From Cloeon dipterum (lineage: Eukaryota > Arthropoda > Insecta > Ephemeroptera > Baetidae), in NCBI RefSeq assembly GCF_949628265.1, contig NC_088788.1, positions 21,314,335 to 21,378,334 of the forward strand: DNA of 64,000 bases. Direction: 5' to 3'. A program made the position numbers and the translations under genes. The notes beneath the pieces were generated by a model, which ran no database searches, was not told where the DNA came from, and saw only the letters and a program-made list of their open reading frames with translations. The stretch's first letter is position 1, and each line of letters begins with the position of its first letter. Below are positions 39,146-50,889 of the stretch, piece by piece.

Positions 39146-41221
39146 ATGGATTTGCAAGCTTGTTATGTAATTATCGGGGGAGGCATTGCTGGTGTCTCGT
39201 GTGCAGAAACTTTGACCACACTGACCAATGAGTCAATTCTACTTATATCAGGCTCTGATGTAGTCAAGGTCACAAGAAACGTGAACCAACTCACTGAAGC
39301 ACTAACGCAGTTTGATGTGGAAGACCAAAGTGCATCAGAGTTTGAATCAACCTTCCCAGGACTTGCAGTCTCTACTGGAGTCACCGTAGTGACATTGAAC
39401 CCTGAATTAAGAGAGCTGAAATTGAGTGATGGTCGAGTTGCCAGGTACACATGTGAAGTGTTTTTCCCTTATTTCTAAAACTTAACTGCTTGCATAGTAA
39501 ATGTTTTATAAACTTCTGCTCAGAAAGAGTTCACTGCATCCCGCCAACTCCTCCCAGCCAATAACATGACATGCATTGTGCTTCTTGATTTTTCATTTAA
39601 TAAATCTACTCTGCTAAGGTTTAGAGAGTCAAGATCAATGGGTCAGATTTTATTAAAATATTTTTTGTTTCATTTTTCAATACATGCTACACATTGCCCA
39701 ATCATTAAGAAAAATTTTATTTTTCAAGTTCTGAAAATTCTTAAGCTGTTTATTCAAGAAATATTTCTTTGCTGTGATTAAATTAAATATTTGAATAGTA
39801 ACGATCTTGTGTCCACAGTGATACTTAAGGGCAATTTTAATTGATTTTAATTAACCTTTTTACAGATATGAAAAAGGAGTATGTCTTTGTGTTGGCGCTT
39901 CACCAAAAACTCTTGATGGCGCTGAAAGTGCTGAAAACCTTGTTTTCACCCTCAGAGATATGGAGTCAGTTGCGTCACTCATTGAAAAACTGAAAGATGC
40001 CCGCAAAGTTGCCGTTGTTGGAAATGGTGGCATAGCCACTGAACTTGTTTATACTTTAAAAGGAGTTCAGGTAAACTTCAGGATACCTCATCGGCGTCAA
40101 ATTAAAAATTTGTTCTGAACTTAGGACATGGTTTGGGTTGTCCGTGACAAGCACATCTCTGCTGCTTTTGTGGATCCAGGGGCAGCACAATTTTTCATCA
40201 ATTCTGGTGGTTTAACTGAAGCAGGTCAGAAGAAGGGGGCAACAGTGATCAAACGGCTCACATACCAATCACAGAATGGAACGAAGAAAGAGTGCCAGGG
40301 AGCCGCTCTTGGCCCTGACTGGCACACAAAGTTCAAAGTTGAGGGTCCTAATGGTGATAAGATGCCTAACATCCACATTGAATATGAAACAGAAGTTAAG
40401 AGGATCATAAAACGAGGAGAAACTGGTACTAGGTTCCTTCAACACGGTGAATCTTATAACTAAACTTGTTTTCAGGCTTCCCAGCAGAGCTCAATAATTG
40501 GCCAGTAGTGCTGGAGTTGACAAATAAATCCTTAATTGGTTGCGACTTGGTTGTAAATGCCATCGGAGTTTTGCCAAATTGCAAGATGTTTGATGGAGTG
40601 CTAGATATGGCCAGTCCTGAGCAAGGCTCTGGCATCAAAGTTGACAAGGCAATGAGAACATCTGCAGATGGTATGCTAAAAAACTTTGCATAGGAAATGC
40701 GATCAATTGTAAAGCTGAACACTAGGCGTGTTTGCTGCTGGCGATGTCATATTTGCCAACTGGATGAAGGAGAAACACTGGTTTCAAATGAGGCTCTGGA
40801 CGCAAGCTCGACAAATGGGCTGTCAGGCTGCAAGAGCAATGGCCGTTCCCTCAAGCGTTTCCATGTTCGACTTTAGTTTTGAGATGTTTGCGCACGTGAC
40901 TAAGTTCTTTGGATTCAAAGTAATTTTTAGGTTAAGCAGAAGGAAATTCTCTCATTCTGTTAATTTTAGGTGGTTCTTCTTGGACTTTACAATGGCCAAA
41001 AAATGAATCCCGGAGACTGGGAGGCTTTGCTTAGAGTCACGCCTGGAAAAGAATTCATCAAGCTAGTAATAGCGAATGGAAAAGTGCAGGGAGCAGTGTT
41101 AATAGGGGAGACAGAGTTAGAGGAGACGTGCGAAAATTTGATTCTTAACCAACTTGATGTAAGTGCACTGGGCGACGATTTGCTAAATCCCGACATTGAC
41201 ATAGAAGACTATTTTGATTGA
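39146..41221 (+). CDS. PYROXD1: Pyridine nucleotide-disulphide oxidoreductase domain protein 1
   Basis: Six exons (39146-39444, 39866-40070, 40125-40425, 40476-40670, 40726-40919, 40970-41221) join in phase to 481 residues, close to the 500 of human PYROXD1. PYROXD1 is a nuclear/cytoplasmic FAD-dependent NAD(P)H oxidoreductase. It has been linked to protection of the tRNA ligase complex from oxidation, and human mutations cause a myopathy. The FAD-binding Rossmann motif is [14 protein letters not shown] (8-21). The NAD(P)H motif is [13 protein letters not shown] (148-160). The second FAD segment is VFAAGDV, followed by the LWTQARQMG helix. The C-terminus carries the family-specific [21 protein letters not shown] and ends [11 protein letters not shown]. 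As in the family, no redox-active CxxxxC disulphide follows the first Rossmann motif. It is convergent with SLX4. Confidence 0.94.
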
Positions 41222-41231
41222 AAGTAATGAA

Positions 41232-41237
41232 AATAAA
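41232..41237 (+). terminator. PYROXD1 polyadenylation signal (AATAAA)
   Basis: A canonical AATAAA lies 11 nt after the PYROXD1 stop codon. It implies a 3' UTR of only about 30-40 nt, ending where the SLX4 3' UTR comes from the opposite strand. Confidence 0.6.
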
Positions 41238-41266
41238 TATCAGTCAGTTTAATTAAAAAACTTGAA

Positions 41267-41272
41267 TTTATT
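41267..41272 (-). terminator. SLX4 polyadenylation signal (AATAAA, minus strand)
   Basis: TTTATT on the plus strand gives AATAAA on the minus strand 54 nt after the SLX4 stop codon. The resulting 3' end would overlap or abut that of PYROXD1. Confidence 0.5.
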
Positions 41273-41325
41273 TTTCCATTTATCAAGACACTTTAAACTG
41301 GAATTTGTTGATGTGTAGGGAAAAA

Positions 41326-44275
41326 TCACACATCAAAGTCTTTCTTTTTTCGTCCGCGCTGTGACTGCGTCCAACCTCGTTTCTGAGCTGCTCTCTTCAC
41401 AGGTCTTTGGTGGTCTGTTCTATAGGTAATACACTGCAAGAAAGTCACCTTAGTTACATAACATTTAAGGGTTGGAATGACAAATACCTGGTCATCCAAA
41501 AAATCCAGCAGAACCTTAGGATTGACTCTAACTTTGTTTGTTTTGAGTAGGTCCTTGATCTCTTCTAACCAAATGGGTTCATAGGTGAGAATTCTATGAT
41601 ACAGGCCAGGGTCAGATTTGAGGGCTTCCTCTACTTGAACCAGCACATCAGATTGCGTATCGGTAATTTGTTGAGTAAACGCATCTTCCAAAGCATCATC
41701 TCCGTGATAATTACCGTACCTGAAAAAATTATAAGTGATAACTCGCAACGATGAAATAGTGTGAGTATTACCCTTCATTGTCACTAGAATCACTGGAATC
41801 CGAATCTGAACTTCTTTGAATCGCAGGCTGTGACATACTTTTGCGCTTTGGCTTGTCAAACAATAGTTCATCAAAACTGTCATAGTCTTCATCAGGTGGA
41901 GCAAAGCTAATGTTGTGAACAGGCTGTTTGACAGCAGGTTTTTTCACTGGTGTGGTTTTCTTAGGAGTGGTTTTGCAGGTTGGGGGCTGGGTTGCCTTTG
42001 AAGTGCTTGCTTCTGCTGGGGCTGCATTCAGCGTCTCGTTCTTTTTAGATTTCATCTGCAAAGCCTTTTTGGTCTTGTTGGCAGGTCGAGCCAATGGTGT
42101 GCTTGAAAGCTTTGGGTGAAGCTCATCATAGATGTGTCTCAAAATCAGTTTGGCTTGGTTCCTTCTGAGATGCTTTATACCGTATCTATCAAGTTCTTTC
42201 TGCAAAAAAATATTTTGATTGATTGCAGGAGAATATTAATAGGTTAAAACAAACCTGCAGCTGGGGCGATTCCATTAAGCTGTAATCAAGCATGGGAGTG
42301 ATCCTAGAGGAACCTGGTGTCGAAGCCGCTCGAGATGGGGGCTTCGGTGTCATCACTTTCTCATACGCTTTGAGAGCAGCAATTTCCAAATGTGTCAGCT
42401 CCAAATCTTCACATACTCCGACAGAATCATCCAGGGGATGGTGATCAGGCGTGTGCGCGATCATCTTTGGGCTGATAGACACCACAGATTTTTGACTCGC
42501 ACTGTCAGAAGACAATGTAACTACTTCTAGTTCACTCATTGCTCGTTCCATTGGAGAACTGAATGGAGATGTTTCGAACTGAGGGGTGGCATTTGTGTTA
42601 CTTTCTTGAGAAGTCAAAGTTGGAGTGTCTGGAGCAAGTGCCGCAGAGGATTTAGTTCTCTTAGGCGTTGTGTCCAGATAATCCAGACCATCCAGATTTC
42701 GCCAGTCTTCAGAATCATCATTCTCTGCAGGCTCAACATTTTCACGTTCTGTATTATCTTCCAACAGGTCCATGTAAATTTTTGAATCGTGCAATGAGGC
42801 AAAGAGATCATCATCAGACTGCGATTGATTTTGATCAACTTCCCCAACCTCATCATCTACTTTGCTTCTCTCAGAATCCTGGCTGCATATGTTATTGTTC
42901 AAACTAGTTGCCAAGTCAATATTTTTTAAATCATTGTTTGGACTCTGTAAAGCGGTGACTTCAGCGCTGATGGCTTCTTTAGGTTGGCTAGTCTTAGTTT
43001 GATCATTGGTTGGAACCAAGGTTGCAGCGAAAATAGACTTGTCCATTTGACTGACAAGATATGACAGTTCGCTCCTAGAATCTAATGTTTCTACAATCTG
43101 AAGAGATGGTTCTGGTTCAGCTTCATGCGTCGAGGTGCTTGAATTTGTTTGCTCATCCTCTCTATGCACTTGATCCCGAAGCTTTTTCATCATATCCATG
43201 TGAGATAGGAGCTCGGTGAGTTCATACCTGCAAATCATGATCTCTTTAGTCATTCTCATTATTTTATACATAATATAATAATACCACACCTCTGAGCTAA
43301 TGCTTCTAAGTCTTGGACATCTTTGTTTCCCAGGCGCAGAGCCCGGCAAGTTGAATCACAGTAAATGAATTCAAGAGCAGCCATCACTACCGACTCAGAG
43401 AACTCACTCCACAATAGCATGTGTTCTTTCACACTTTCACCGTCTTGACTCATTTCAGCAGCCAAATCTTTTAAAATTGCTGGACATCTCACTAGAAGCA
43501 CAAGCTTGTGCGCTCGCAATTCCACGTCATCTTTGGCATAAACTACAACATCACTCATTGTTTTCGAATTCAGTATTGATGCCCAATCACGGCCCAAGTT
43601 TGAATCTTGTCTTTTTTTCGGGGAGGGTGGATTTGGCAGATGAGCTCTTTTCTTCACTATGTAATCTTTAGGTTTGGGAAATGATGGCTGCAAGGGCTGC
43701 AAATTAAGCACTCCAGAGTTGCTGACTGAAGGTGAAACAAATTCTCGAAGACCTTTTACATAGTAAACATCTTTCTCTTGCTCACAAGAAACAGTAGCCA
43801 GCTTCCACAAACCATTTCCCTATAATTATAAACGTGAATAATTGAGATATAAATTTTGGTTTATATCAACTTACCTCCTCCAACTTTCTTTTCAGCACGT
43901 CGGATACTTGCACACTTCGAAGAGCAGGTTGTTTTTGAACAAAATCATTGCTGGTTTCCTCATCAAGCAAACACATTGCCACCTTCTCTGTCACTCTTCT
44001 AAGCCGCTCTTCTGCAGAGGTTGTCATATATGGAGGAGCGACTGTTCGTGATAAAGATGTACTAGCAGGCGCTTTTTGAATTCCAAGCTGCCCTGCTTTT
44101 CCAGTTACCAAAGTTGTTTGGATACCTATAAAAATTAATTGGTCAAACTAAGACAAAACCAAAGGCTCCAATTATTAAAGTTTAAACAATGTCATAAAAC
44201 TATATAATTTTGTGTATTATTTACCTTTTTATAAAAATATGTCAAAATATTTTCAATTAAAGCTATGGTAGATAT

Positions 44276-44360
<85 letters not shown>

Positions 44361-44389
44361 CAAAAATTGGAACAAGCTGAAAAAATAAA

Positions 44390-44443
<54 letters not shown>

Positions 44444-45705
44444 CAAAAATTGGAACAAGCTGAAAAAATAAGAATGCAGCCTTGATCTTTCATTTGTTAA
44501 AAATAAAGCTATCCATTTTCCAGCAAACGAGACGATCAATCCATACCTTTGACTGAAGTTTCAGGCTCCGAAGTAACCGCTGTGATAGCTGCAGCAACTT
44601 GGGAATCTGTCATGTCCTCTTGATTTTCTAACATCATTCTTGTTTCCCTCAAGTACGCCTCTTCCTCTGCCTCTTTCAGGGACTTAGAGAGTGCTAGGGC
44701 TAACTGTATGTTCGGATCGCTGGTTTTGCCACTTTTCTAAAAGAAGCAAACAATTTTATTACAGCATAAAATGGATCTAATTTTTTAGATAATACCTTAT
44801 TAACTGTTTGTTTCTTATTCACCAAATATTGAGGTAGACCTAGACGTTGTCGCTCATCTTCCTGCTTCCTTTGCAATTCAAGAGCAAGCATTAACTGTTC
44901 AGTAGTTAGTCCATTTTTCCCTGCACATGCCTTCATGTGTCCCCTAAGATTTCTCTTAAAGTTTCTATTGCACACAGGACACGGAAGTTCTACTTTTGCT
45001 GCACCAGCTGAAGATTTCACTTTCACTGATTCCTTCACACATGCGTCGGTAGCAACTGGAGCATTGATCATAGCAGGCGCAACATCAACTTCTAAACTCT
45101 TTCTAGGTGACGATTTACGTTCACTTTCAATTCCCTTGACAGCAAACTTTCCAGGTGCAGACTTTTCAAAGACTTTTAACCTTGATGTGATTTCTTCCAT
45201 TTTTAATTTCTTTGCACCTGGTTCATTTTCAGTTGCTGCTGGTGCACTGTTTGTTGCTTCAACCTTGCAAATATCATCCCACATATCTTGCTTATTTTTT
45301 AGTTTTTTTAGATCTGGGACTGGTTTTGTTCTTTTTAATTTGACAGGTTCACCATCATCACTGGAATCTAGATCCACAGGTGTGATTTTTAATGGAGAAT
45401 CAGACGATGAATCTAGCATCTTGGTAGCGCTGTGCTGCCTTTCTTTGTCGGTCTTTTCCATCTCCGGTTTCAAGGATATTTCGTTTGGCGCACAGTTCCC
45501 TGATGGCATAGGACGCTCGCTAAAGATGATTACACGAAGTTATAACATAAAAATAATAACAAATAAAACTCTAATTTTACCTTTTTGAACTTTTTTCTGC
45601 CACGTTTTGAGATTGAGTTGCTTGTGTTTGCGATTGGCTATTGTGCTTTTCATGCTTGAGAGACAAAATGCTTACCCCCGACCTCTTTTTGAATGTGAAG
45701 TTCAT
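41326..45705 (-). CDS. SLX4: SLX4 structure-specific endonuclease scaffold (BTBD12/MUS312 family)
   Basis: Nine minus-strand exons (45705-45581, 45519-44796, 44736-44547, 44125-43875, 43819-43290, 43227-42255, 42199-41772, 41719-41488, 41433-41326) join in phase to 1186 residues. SLX4 is the nuclear scaffold that docks the SLX1, XPF-ERCC1 and MUS81 nucleases for Holliday-junction resolution and crosslink repair. One UBZ4-type finger is visible at about 222-240 ([20 protein letters not shown]-x2-C-x10-H-x3-C). A BTB domain lies at about 515-610 ([21 protein letters not shown]). A SAP-like helix pair follows ([20 protein letters not shown]). The last two exons hold the C-terminal SLX1-binding domain, ending in a basic tail. 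The middle is acidic and Ser/Thr-rich, typical of SUMO- and kinase-regulated scaffolds. The first exon reads [10 protein letters not shown]; an acceptor-like site at 45752-45751 suggests a possible noncoding 5' exon. Confidence 0.88.
44279..44471. repeat. Duplicated (TA)n plus 31-bp unit in an SLX4 intron
   Basis: A (TA)n run of about 79 bp is followed by a 31-bp unique word starting GATCAAAAATTGGAACAAGC (44358-44388). The arrangement then repeats: a second (AT)n run of about 47 bp and an identical 31-bp word at 44441-44471. Identity of the two words indicates a recent tandem duplication. It lies in the 421-bp intron between SLX4 exons 3 and 4 and does not touch coding sequence. Confidence 0.9.
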
Positions 45706-45835
45706 TCTTTTGGACAAATGACAACAAATGAGCAGCAGCCGACGATCCCTCTGAAAAATAATTCAATTCAAATTTTGGTAATTGCTAATAATTAAACACC
45801 TTTTTTAATAATTATAATTCAATTATACTGTCCAT

Positions 45836-45841
45836 TTTATT
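45836..45841 (-). terminator. Candidate polyA signal for the 111-aa membrane protein gene
   Basis: AATAAA on the minus strand lies 134 nt after the stop codon at 45975, and about 130 nt before the SLX4 start codon. Confidence 0.45.
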
Positions 45842-45974
45842 GTTTCTCAAATTTTGGGATGACCAATTATAATAGATATTTAATGTTCACTATAACGGAC
45901 GTAAAATGCTTATACATAGCTACTAAATCAAATGCATGACTAACAATGCAATATTTTGTAGCAGAGCACAAATT

Positions 45975-46378
45975 TTAGGTATGTTTAGCTTCCGCCGAAG
46001 GCGCGTTCTTCTCAAGGTCTTTCAATTTTTCTTTGATTTCATCAGTGCTTCTGAAGTTCATCATACCAAAACGGAGTTGATTTCTCATAGTATCTTCAAG
46101 GTTCTTTTGTGCTTCTGAGACCTGCATCAATTCCCCCGTTCTAGCATATGCCAACAGTTTTTGCCCTTTTGTTGAAAAACTGCAAAAGTAAAATAGTGGA
46201 ATTATACCTTCAAATCATATTATAGATATTCTCGGAAAGAGTCTCACTGCATAAGAAGTCCGACAGCTGTTCCAACTCCCAAAACTCCCAAGGAAATAAG
46301 AGTGGACACACGATTTGAAGGAGTTCCTCGTAGCTGCCTGTGTTTTCTTAAACTTTGGTCGATTTCTGGAGTATCCAT
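45975..46378 (-). CDS. Unrecognised 111-aa single-pass membrane protein
   Basis: Two minus-strand exons (46378-46248 and 46179-45975) join across a 68-nt GT-AG intron, phase 2, to 111 residues. I do not recognise the family. The N-terminal 23 residues are polar and basic (MDTPEIDQSLRKHRQLRG). One hydrophobic segment lies at about 24-43 (VSTLISLGVLGVGTAVGLLM). The rest is a charged, probably helical or coiled-coil tail rich in Lys, Glu and Arg, ending PSAEAKHT. A short basic N-terminus, one Gly-rich membrane helix and an amphipathic tail are common in small mitochondrial inner-membrane factors, but that is inference. The start is the ATG at 46378, with an in-frame TAG directly upstream. An out-of-frame ATG 14 nt earlier could act as an overlapping upstream ORF. 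A CCAAT box (minus strand) lies near 46589. Confidence 0.75.
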
Positions 46379-46856
46379 CTAATCCAGTCATATTAAAAGA
46401 AGAAAGCAATACGATTGATAATGATAATAACTTAAAAATTGTTTTGCAAACCAGCAGACAGCAGATTTAGCAAGGCACAGCTACAGCAACAGCCCAAGAG
46501 CGAAGAGCCAGGCAACAGCACAACAGAAAACGTGCGGTGCGGGTCGGAGGGGGAGGAGTTTTTACGTCGAGAACATAGATTCTGATTGGCTGTTAAAGGG
46601 GCGTAGCAAACAACTGACAATGAGTACCGCTTTTTTCATGGGGGATTTTGGATTTTGCTGGTAACACTGTGGTCTCTAGCTATGGCATTGCACTTGAAAT
46701 CATTTCAAGTTAGGATCTATCAGTATAATTGTCTCAATATACAAAATGTATCTGCTAGATCAGCAAGTAATAATTACATAATTAACATTTAAAAATATTT
46801 AGGTCCATTCATTTTGATGTGCAGAATAAAAAGATGTAGTCATCAAGACAAAGTGA
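46379..46856 (-). promoter_or_regulatory. Promoter region of the 111-aa gene and PSMD2 3' flank
   Basis: This stretch has no coding sequence of its own. The left part is GC-richer with a GGAGGGGGAGG block at about 46547 and a CCAAT box (minus strand, complement at 46585-46589), about 200 nt upstream of the start codon. The right part is AT-rich PSMD2 downstream sequence. Confidence 0.4.
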
Positions 46857-46862
46857 TTTATT
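46857..46862 (-). terminator. PSMD2 polyadenylation signal (AATAAA, minus strand)
   Basis: A minus-strand AATAAA lies 76 nt beyond the PSMD2 stop codon at 46938. It is the first canonical signal after the coding sequence. Confidence 0.55.
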
Positions 46863-46937
46863 AAATTAATCCTAAACATCAATTCAGATATTATTAACAA
46901 TAAGTTTGCACTTAAATCAATGTAATCGATTCAAAAT

Positions 46938-49900
46938 TCATGCTTCATACTCCGGATTTTTTCTAAGCACCACAAATCCCTCCATGATGGGGCTAAGAGG
47001 AATGTACTCTTCTGTAGCCAACTCAGCCCTTTCGCCATGGGCCAGCAATACTGGGGTCGTGTGAGTCTGAAAACCGGTAATGGTCTTTGGCTTGCCTGCT
47101 TGACCAACTACGTCGACAGCCTGAAAAGTTGTATAGAAATGACAAACTGCTGTAAAAGCAAAGAGAAAACTTCAACTAACCATTCCAACTCGAACTGGAA
47201 CAGGCAGAGGCTGGAAATCCTCGCTAAGAGTGACAAGCATCCTTGGTGACATCGCTGCTACCAGAGTGTACAGAAGATAGTGTGATTTTCCAAGAATAAC
47301 TAGAGAAATAGACAAGATTAGAGGGATTCAATCAAGGAGAGCAAGAAGTTAACTAACTGGATTTGACATCAAGGAAGCTGACAAGAGTGGCCATCAGTCC
47401 TGCCACAGCCACAGGGCTCATCAGTTGATGCCCACTGTGGTAAGGGGACAGGGTGAGGGTACCCTTGCCCAGGTGAGCCAGACCCTGAGCAATTCTAACC
47501 ATAAACAGATTGTTTGGGTCTTTGGCGTGGTACTGGGCCAATTGACGAAGCATCGCAGCAAGTCTGGAATGGATTCGATTTAATTAATAGCGGAAAGTTA
47601 AGACTTTAAAACTTGTACCTTGCATTATTTGTGCCTGCACCGACCATACCCATGGCGAAGATTGCGTTGTGAGCCACTTCTGCATCACTGTCGTGCGAGA
47701 ACTTGCTCAGAGTGTCCAAGATGTTGAGTTTAGGATTTGACACAGAAATCAGACCAAGGGCCAAGGGAACAGCTCTTCTAATCACAGGCTCGCAGTATCG
47801 GAGCTAGAAAAGGTCTGGAATGAAATTCAATCCACAATCTGACGCTGCTGTGCTCACCAAGTGACCAAATGTGCGGTATGCCATTTCAGCGCCAATGTCT
47901 TCTCCCATCGAAATAAGTGCAATACCAATAACTGCTATAGCTTGCCTGGCAGTCAGATCTTTCTCCTTATCCTCCTTGTCATCCTTTTTGTCATCTTTCT
48001 TGTCGTCCTTGCCCTTCCTGTCATGTTTCTTCTCTTCCTATTGTAGCATTTTTTAGTAAAGGCCAACAAATTACGTGCAAACCCAAATTATTTACAAACC
48101 TTTTCAGGTGTTTCGTAGTGCTCGCTGCAGATGTGTAGCAATTTTTGGACTTTAAGGACGTTTCCGGTGCCTGCGTACGCGCACACCTCAACCATTGTGA
48201 CTGCCATCGATCTGAACGGCTCCGATATAACTCCAAGGGACTCAATGAGGACATCAGCTTGCTCTTGACGGCCCAAGTAGCACAGCCCCAATCCAAGAGG
48301 GAGGAAGCGCGCAAAAGTTTCTTTTAAATCAGCCTCAGAGCGTTCCATCAGAGTTTGCATGATGGCGTTGGTGACAGTGGAGTTGGTCGAGCCAACAGCA
48401 ATCATGCCGCAAGCAAGACCGGTGACACCAATGACCTCCATGTTTGCTTTAGGGTCGCTCAGCACAGGGGTCAAGACTTTAAGCACTTGACTGCGATTTG
48501 AGCCTGCATAAGCCAGCCCAAGTCCTGAAAAGATGCATACATTCTTTAGTTATTCAATTTACATTTTTTTCTAAATCCTTATAAAAATCATTGCAAATTG
48601 AGGTAGTTCCTGTCAGCTATTTATTTGCAAACAATTCTCAATCTAAAATATGGTGACCAATGTGTGTGAACTATGCTTACCCAGGATAGAACCAAGTCTC
48701 ATCACGTTACTAGTGTGCATGACGTAATCAGAGAGGAGAGCCAAGGCTGGGTCGCACTCGCTGCGCACACCACAGTTGACCATCCCACAAGCAAGCAAGG
48801 CTCCTGACTTAATGTAATCCTCAGCTGAGTACAGATACTTGTCAATCGGGGTGAGGCCTCCATCAATGTCCCAAAGGAGTAGCAATCCCAGTGAAGCAGT
48901 GGCGCTCATCATTCCTGCAATCGAATCCCCCTGTCAGCTACTTGAAAAATTAAAAACTTGATTATTCTACCATGCTCCTTGTTCTTGTAGAGCCACTTGG
49001 TACCACCATCCATCAAGAGCTTGTCTTGTCCAAATCCCGCGTTAACAAAGCCGTTGACAAAACTTGCTGCGAGATTTTGACGGGCAGAATCAACCTGGCC
49101 TCCGCCAAAAGTGGCACGCACATTCTCCAAATGCGACTTATACACATCCTCAGGCACTTTAGGTTCCATGATGTCCAGCTGAACGATTGAGTGGTTAGTT
49201 TCGCACCTATTTTATTTAACCTTTAAATAATTACCTCTCTTGCCAGGTTCAAGAAATGATGGTTGAGATGGTTGTTAGACATGATCTCAACAAGCTCCTC
49301 ACTGTCTTTCACTTCACTATCATCAATCTCAAGACAAATCTGTTGCCTTCCAAGCATGTATGACAGCTGCTTTTGCATCGACCTAAATGAATTCTTTGTT
49401 ATACAGCGCTATCAATCCAGAACAAAGACACTCACGGATCAGTGCATTGAATGAAGATGTTTCGGATTTTTTCCATGTCATTTAACTGCATTGCCAGAAG
49501 CATGGCTTGAGGAAGCTGGTTGAATTTCATATTCAGCTTGAGTGATGTTTCCAAGAGGATTGTGTTCTCTGGATCAGGGACATAGGGCACACAACTGAAA
49601 TTTTAGGATAGTTAATTTTTCTTCCATTTTTGATTACTGTTGAAACAACAAACCTTGTAAGGTAGAGGCAAACCCTATGGTAAGCGCCCTCATCCACAAA
49701 TTGTTCTAGAATATCAAGATGCTCGATTTCCATTAACAGGTCGCAAGCGTCAGCTTCAGCATTGTGAGCCATGTTGTATGGGATGATTTGTCGAACCAGA
49801 ACCAACAGTCTTTCATGAGCCTGATCATCAGAGTCAGCCCAATCAGCAGCAATTTCGCCAGATAAATGCCTATTTGGTTTCACAATTAATTAACATATCA

Positions 49901-50725
49901 TAAGCTAAAATTATGTGACTGTCATGACTGTATGAATTATATACCTGACGTATTCATGGCCCCACTCTCCAATTTGATCCTCAGATCCAAGCAGGCGGTA
50001 CTTCAGGCACTCCCTAGTCTCGCTCATGGTCATCGCCAGGACAGAGATAACATCAGCACAAAACTGCTTTGTTTGAGGATCCTGAATTTTTTCGAAGACC
50101 TCTTTCAAAGTGTCAAAATGAGGCCTGAGAAATTTAAGTGGCTTAGGGACGCTTGTCATTGAAGTCGTGGACGCCCTGATCAAAGTGCGCAGACTTTCCA
50201 AAGCTGCCATGTACAGAGCTGAATTGTTTTCCTATGCGTTGGGGACAGTTTTATTTTTTTCTCCTTGTATTTTTAAGGGGGAACTTACCACCAAACGCTC
50301 CACACACATGTTTAACTCATCTTGTAAATGTTGGTCTTCTTCAGACTGGAACATTTTTCAAATTAAAATTCTGTTTCTCAAGGAATTTGCTCAAGCTTGT
50401 AACACAATTTTATGATTATATGTACATAACATTAATATAGCAGCTATAAATTAGTTTATAATTATGGAAAATAGAAATCATATCGCCAGTTCTTTCGAAA
50501 ATCCAATAATGTAATCTTAAAATATGAATGGCAAAAACTTAAAACTTTTTCACATTATGTATATAATAATTATATTTAATAAATAGATAGTTAAATGAAG
50601 TACATTATACAATACATGCACAAATTAGCAAAATACCAAATTACCAGTTCATTTTTCTCTTCTTCAACTTTTTTACCAGGAGCCGGTGCTGGCGTCTCGA
50701 CCTTTTTCTTCTCGGCGGCTGGCAT
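46938..50725 (-). CDS. PSMD2: 26S proteasome regulatory subunit Rpn1 / PSMD2
   Basis: Fourteen minus-strand exons join in phase to 895 residues (human 908): 50725-50645, 50345-50289, 50231-49945, 49869-49654, 49594-49436, 49382-49235, 49178-48971, 48914-48681, 48524-48100, 48037-47858, 47803-47619, 47563-47358, 47299-47181, 47120-46938. Rpn1 is the largest base subunit of the 19S regulatory particle. It docks ubiquitin receptors such as Rad23/Dsk2 and Usp14/Ubp6 near the ATPase ring. The proteasome/cyclosome repeats are visible through the middle (for example [11 protein letters not shown] and [12 protein letters not shown]). A Lys/Asp/Glu-rich loop at about 606-632 corresponds to the charged insert of animal Rpn1. 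The C-terminus matches closely ([20 protein letters not shown], then [11 protein letters not shown] and ILRKNP-like [10 protein letters not shown]). Many introns are 54-62 nt. The N-terminal extension is short and Lys/Pro-rich. Confidence 0.96.
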
Positions 50726-50879
50726 TTTCAGACGCAATGTGATTAATCCAGGAGATAAATTTGAATTTAATCTTTCTTTTCGTCAGAAGAAAAGCAAGAA
50801 AAGGTATGAGAGTTAGTAGTGGCGATAGAATTGAAGCTTTCTGTCTGAAAACTGATTCCCGAAACACTGATGACTGGCT

Positions 50880-50889
50880 TGACTGTGCA
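50880..50889 (+). promoter_or_regulatory. Antioxidant-response-like element near the PSMD2 start
   Basis: TGACTGTGCA fits TGACnnnGCA, the core bound by Cnc/Nrf-Maf dimers. It lies 155 bp upstream of the PSMD2 start codon. Cnc-family factors are known to raise proteasome subunit transcription in animals. A single short match is weak evidence. Confidence 0.3.
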
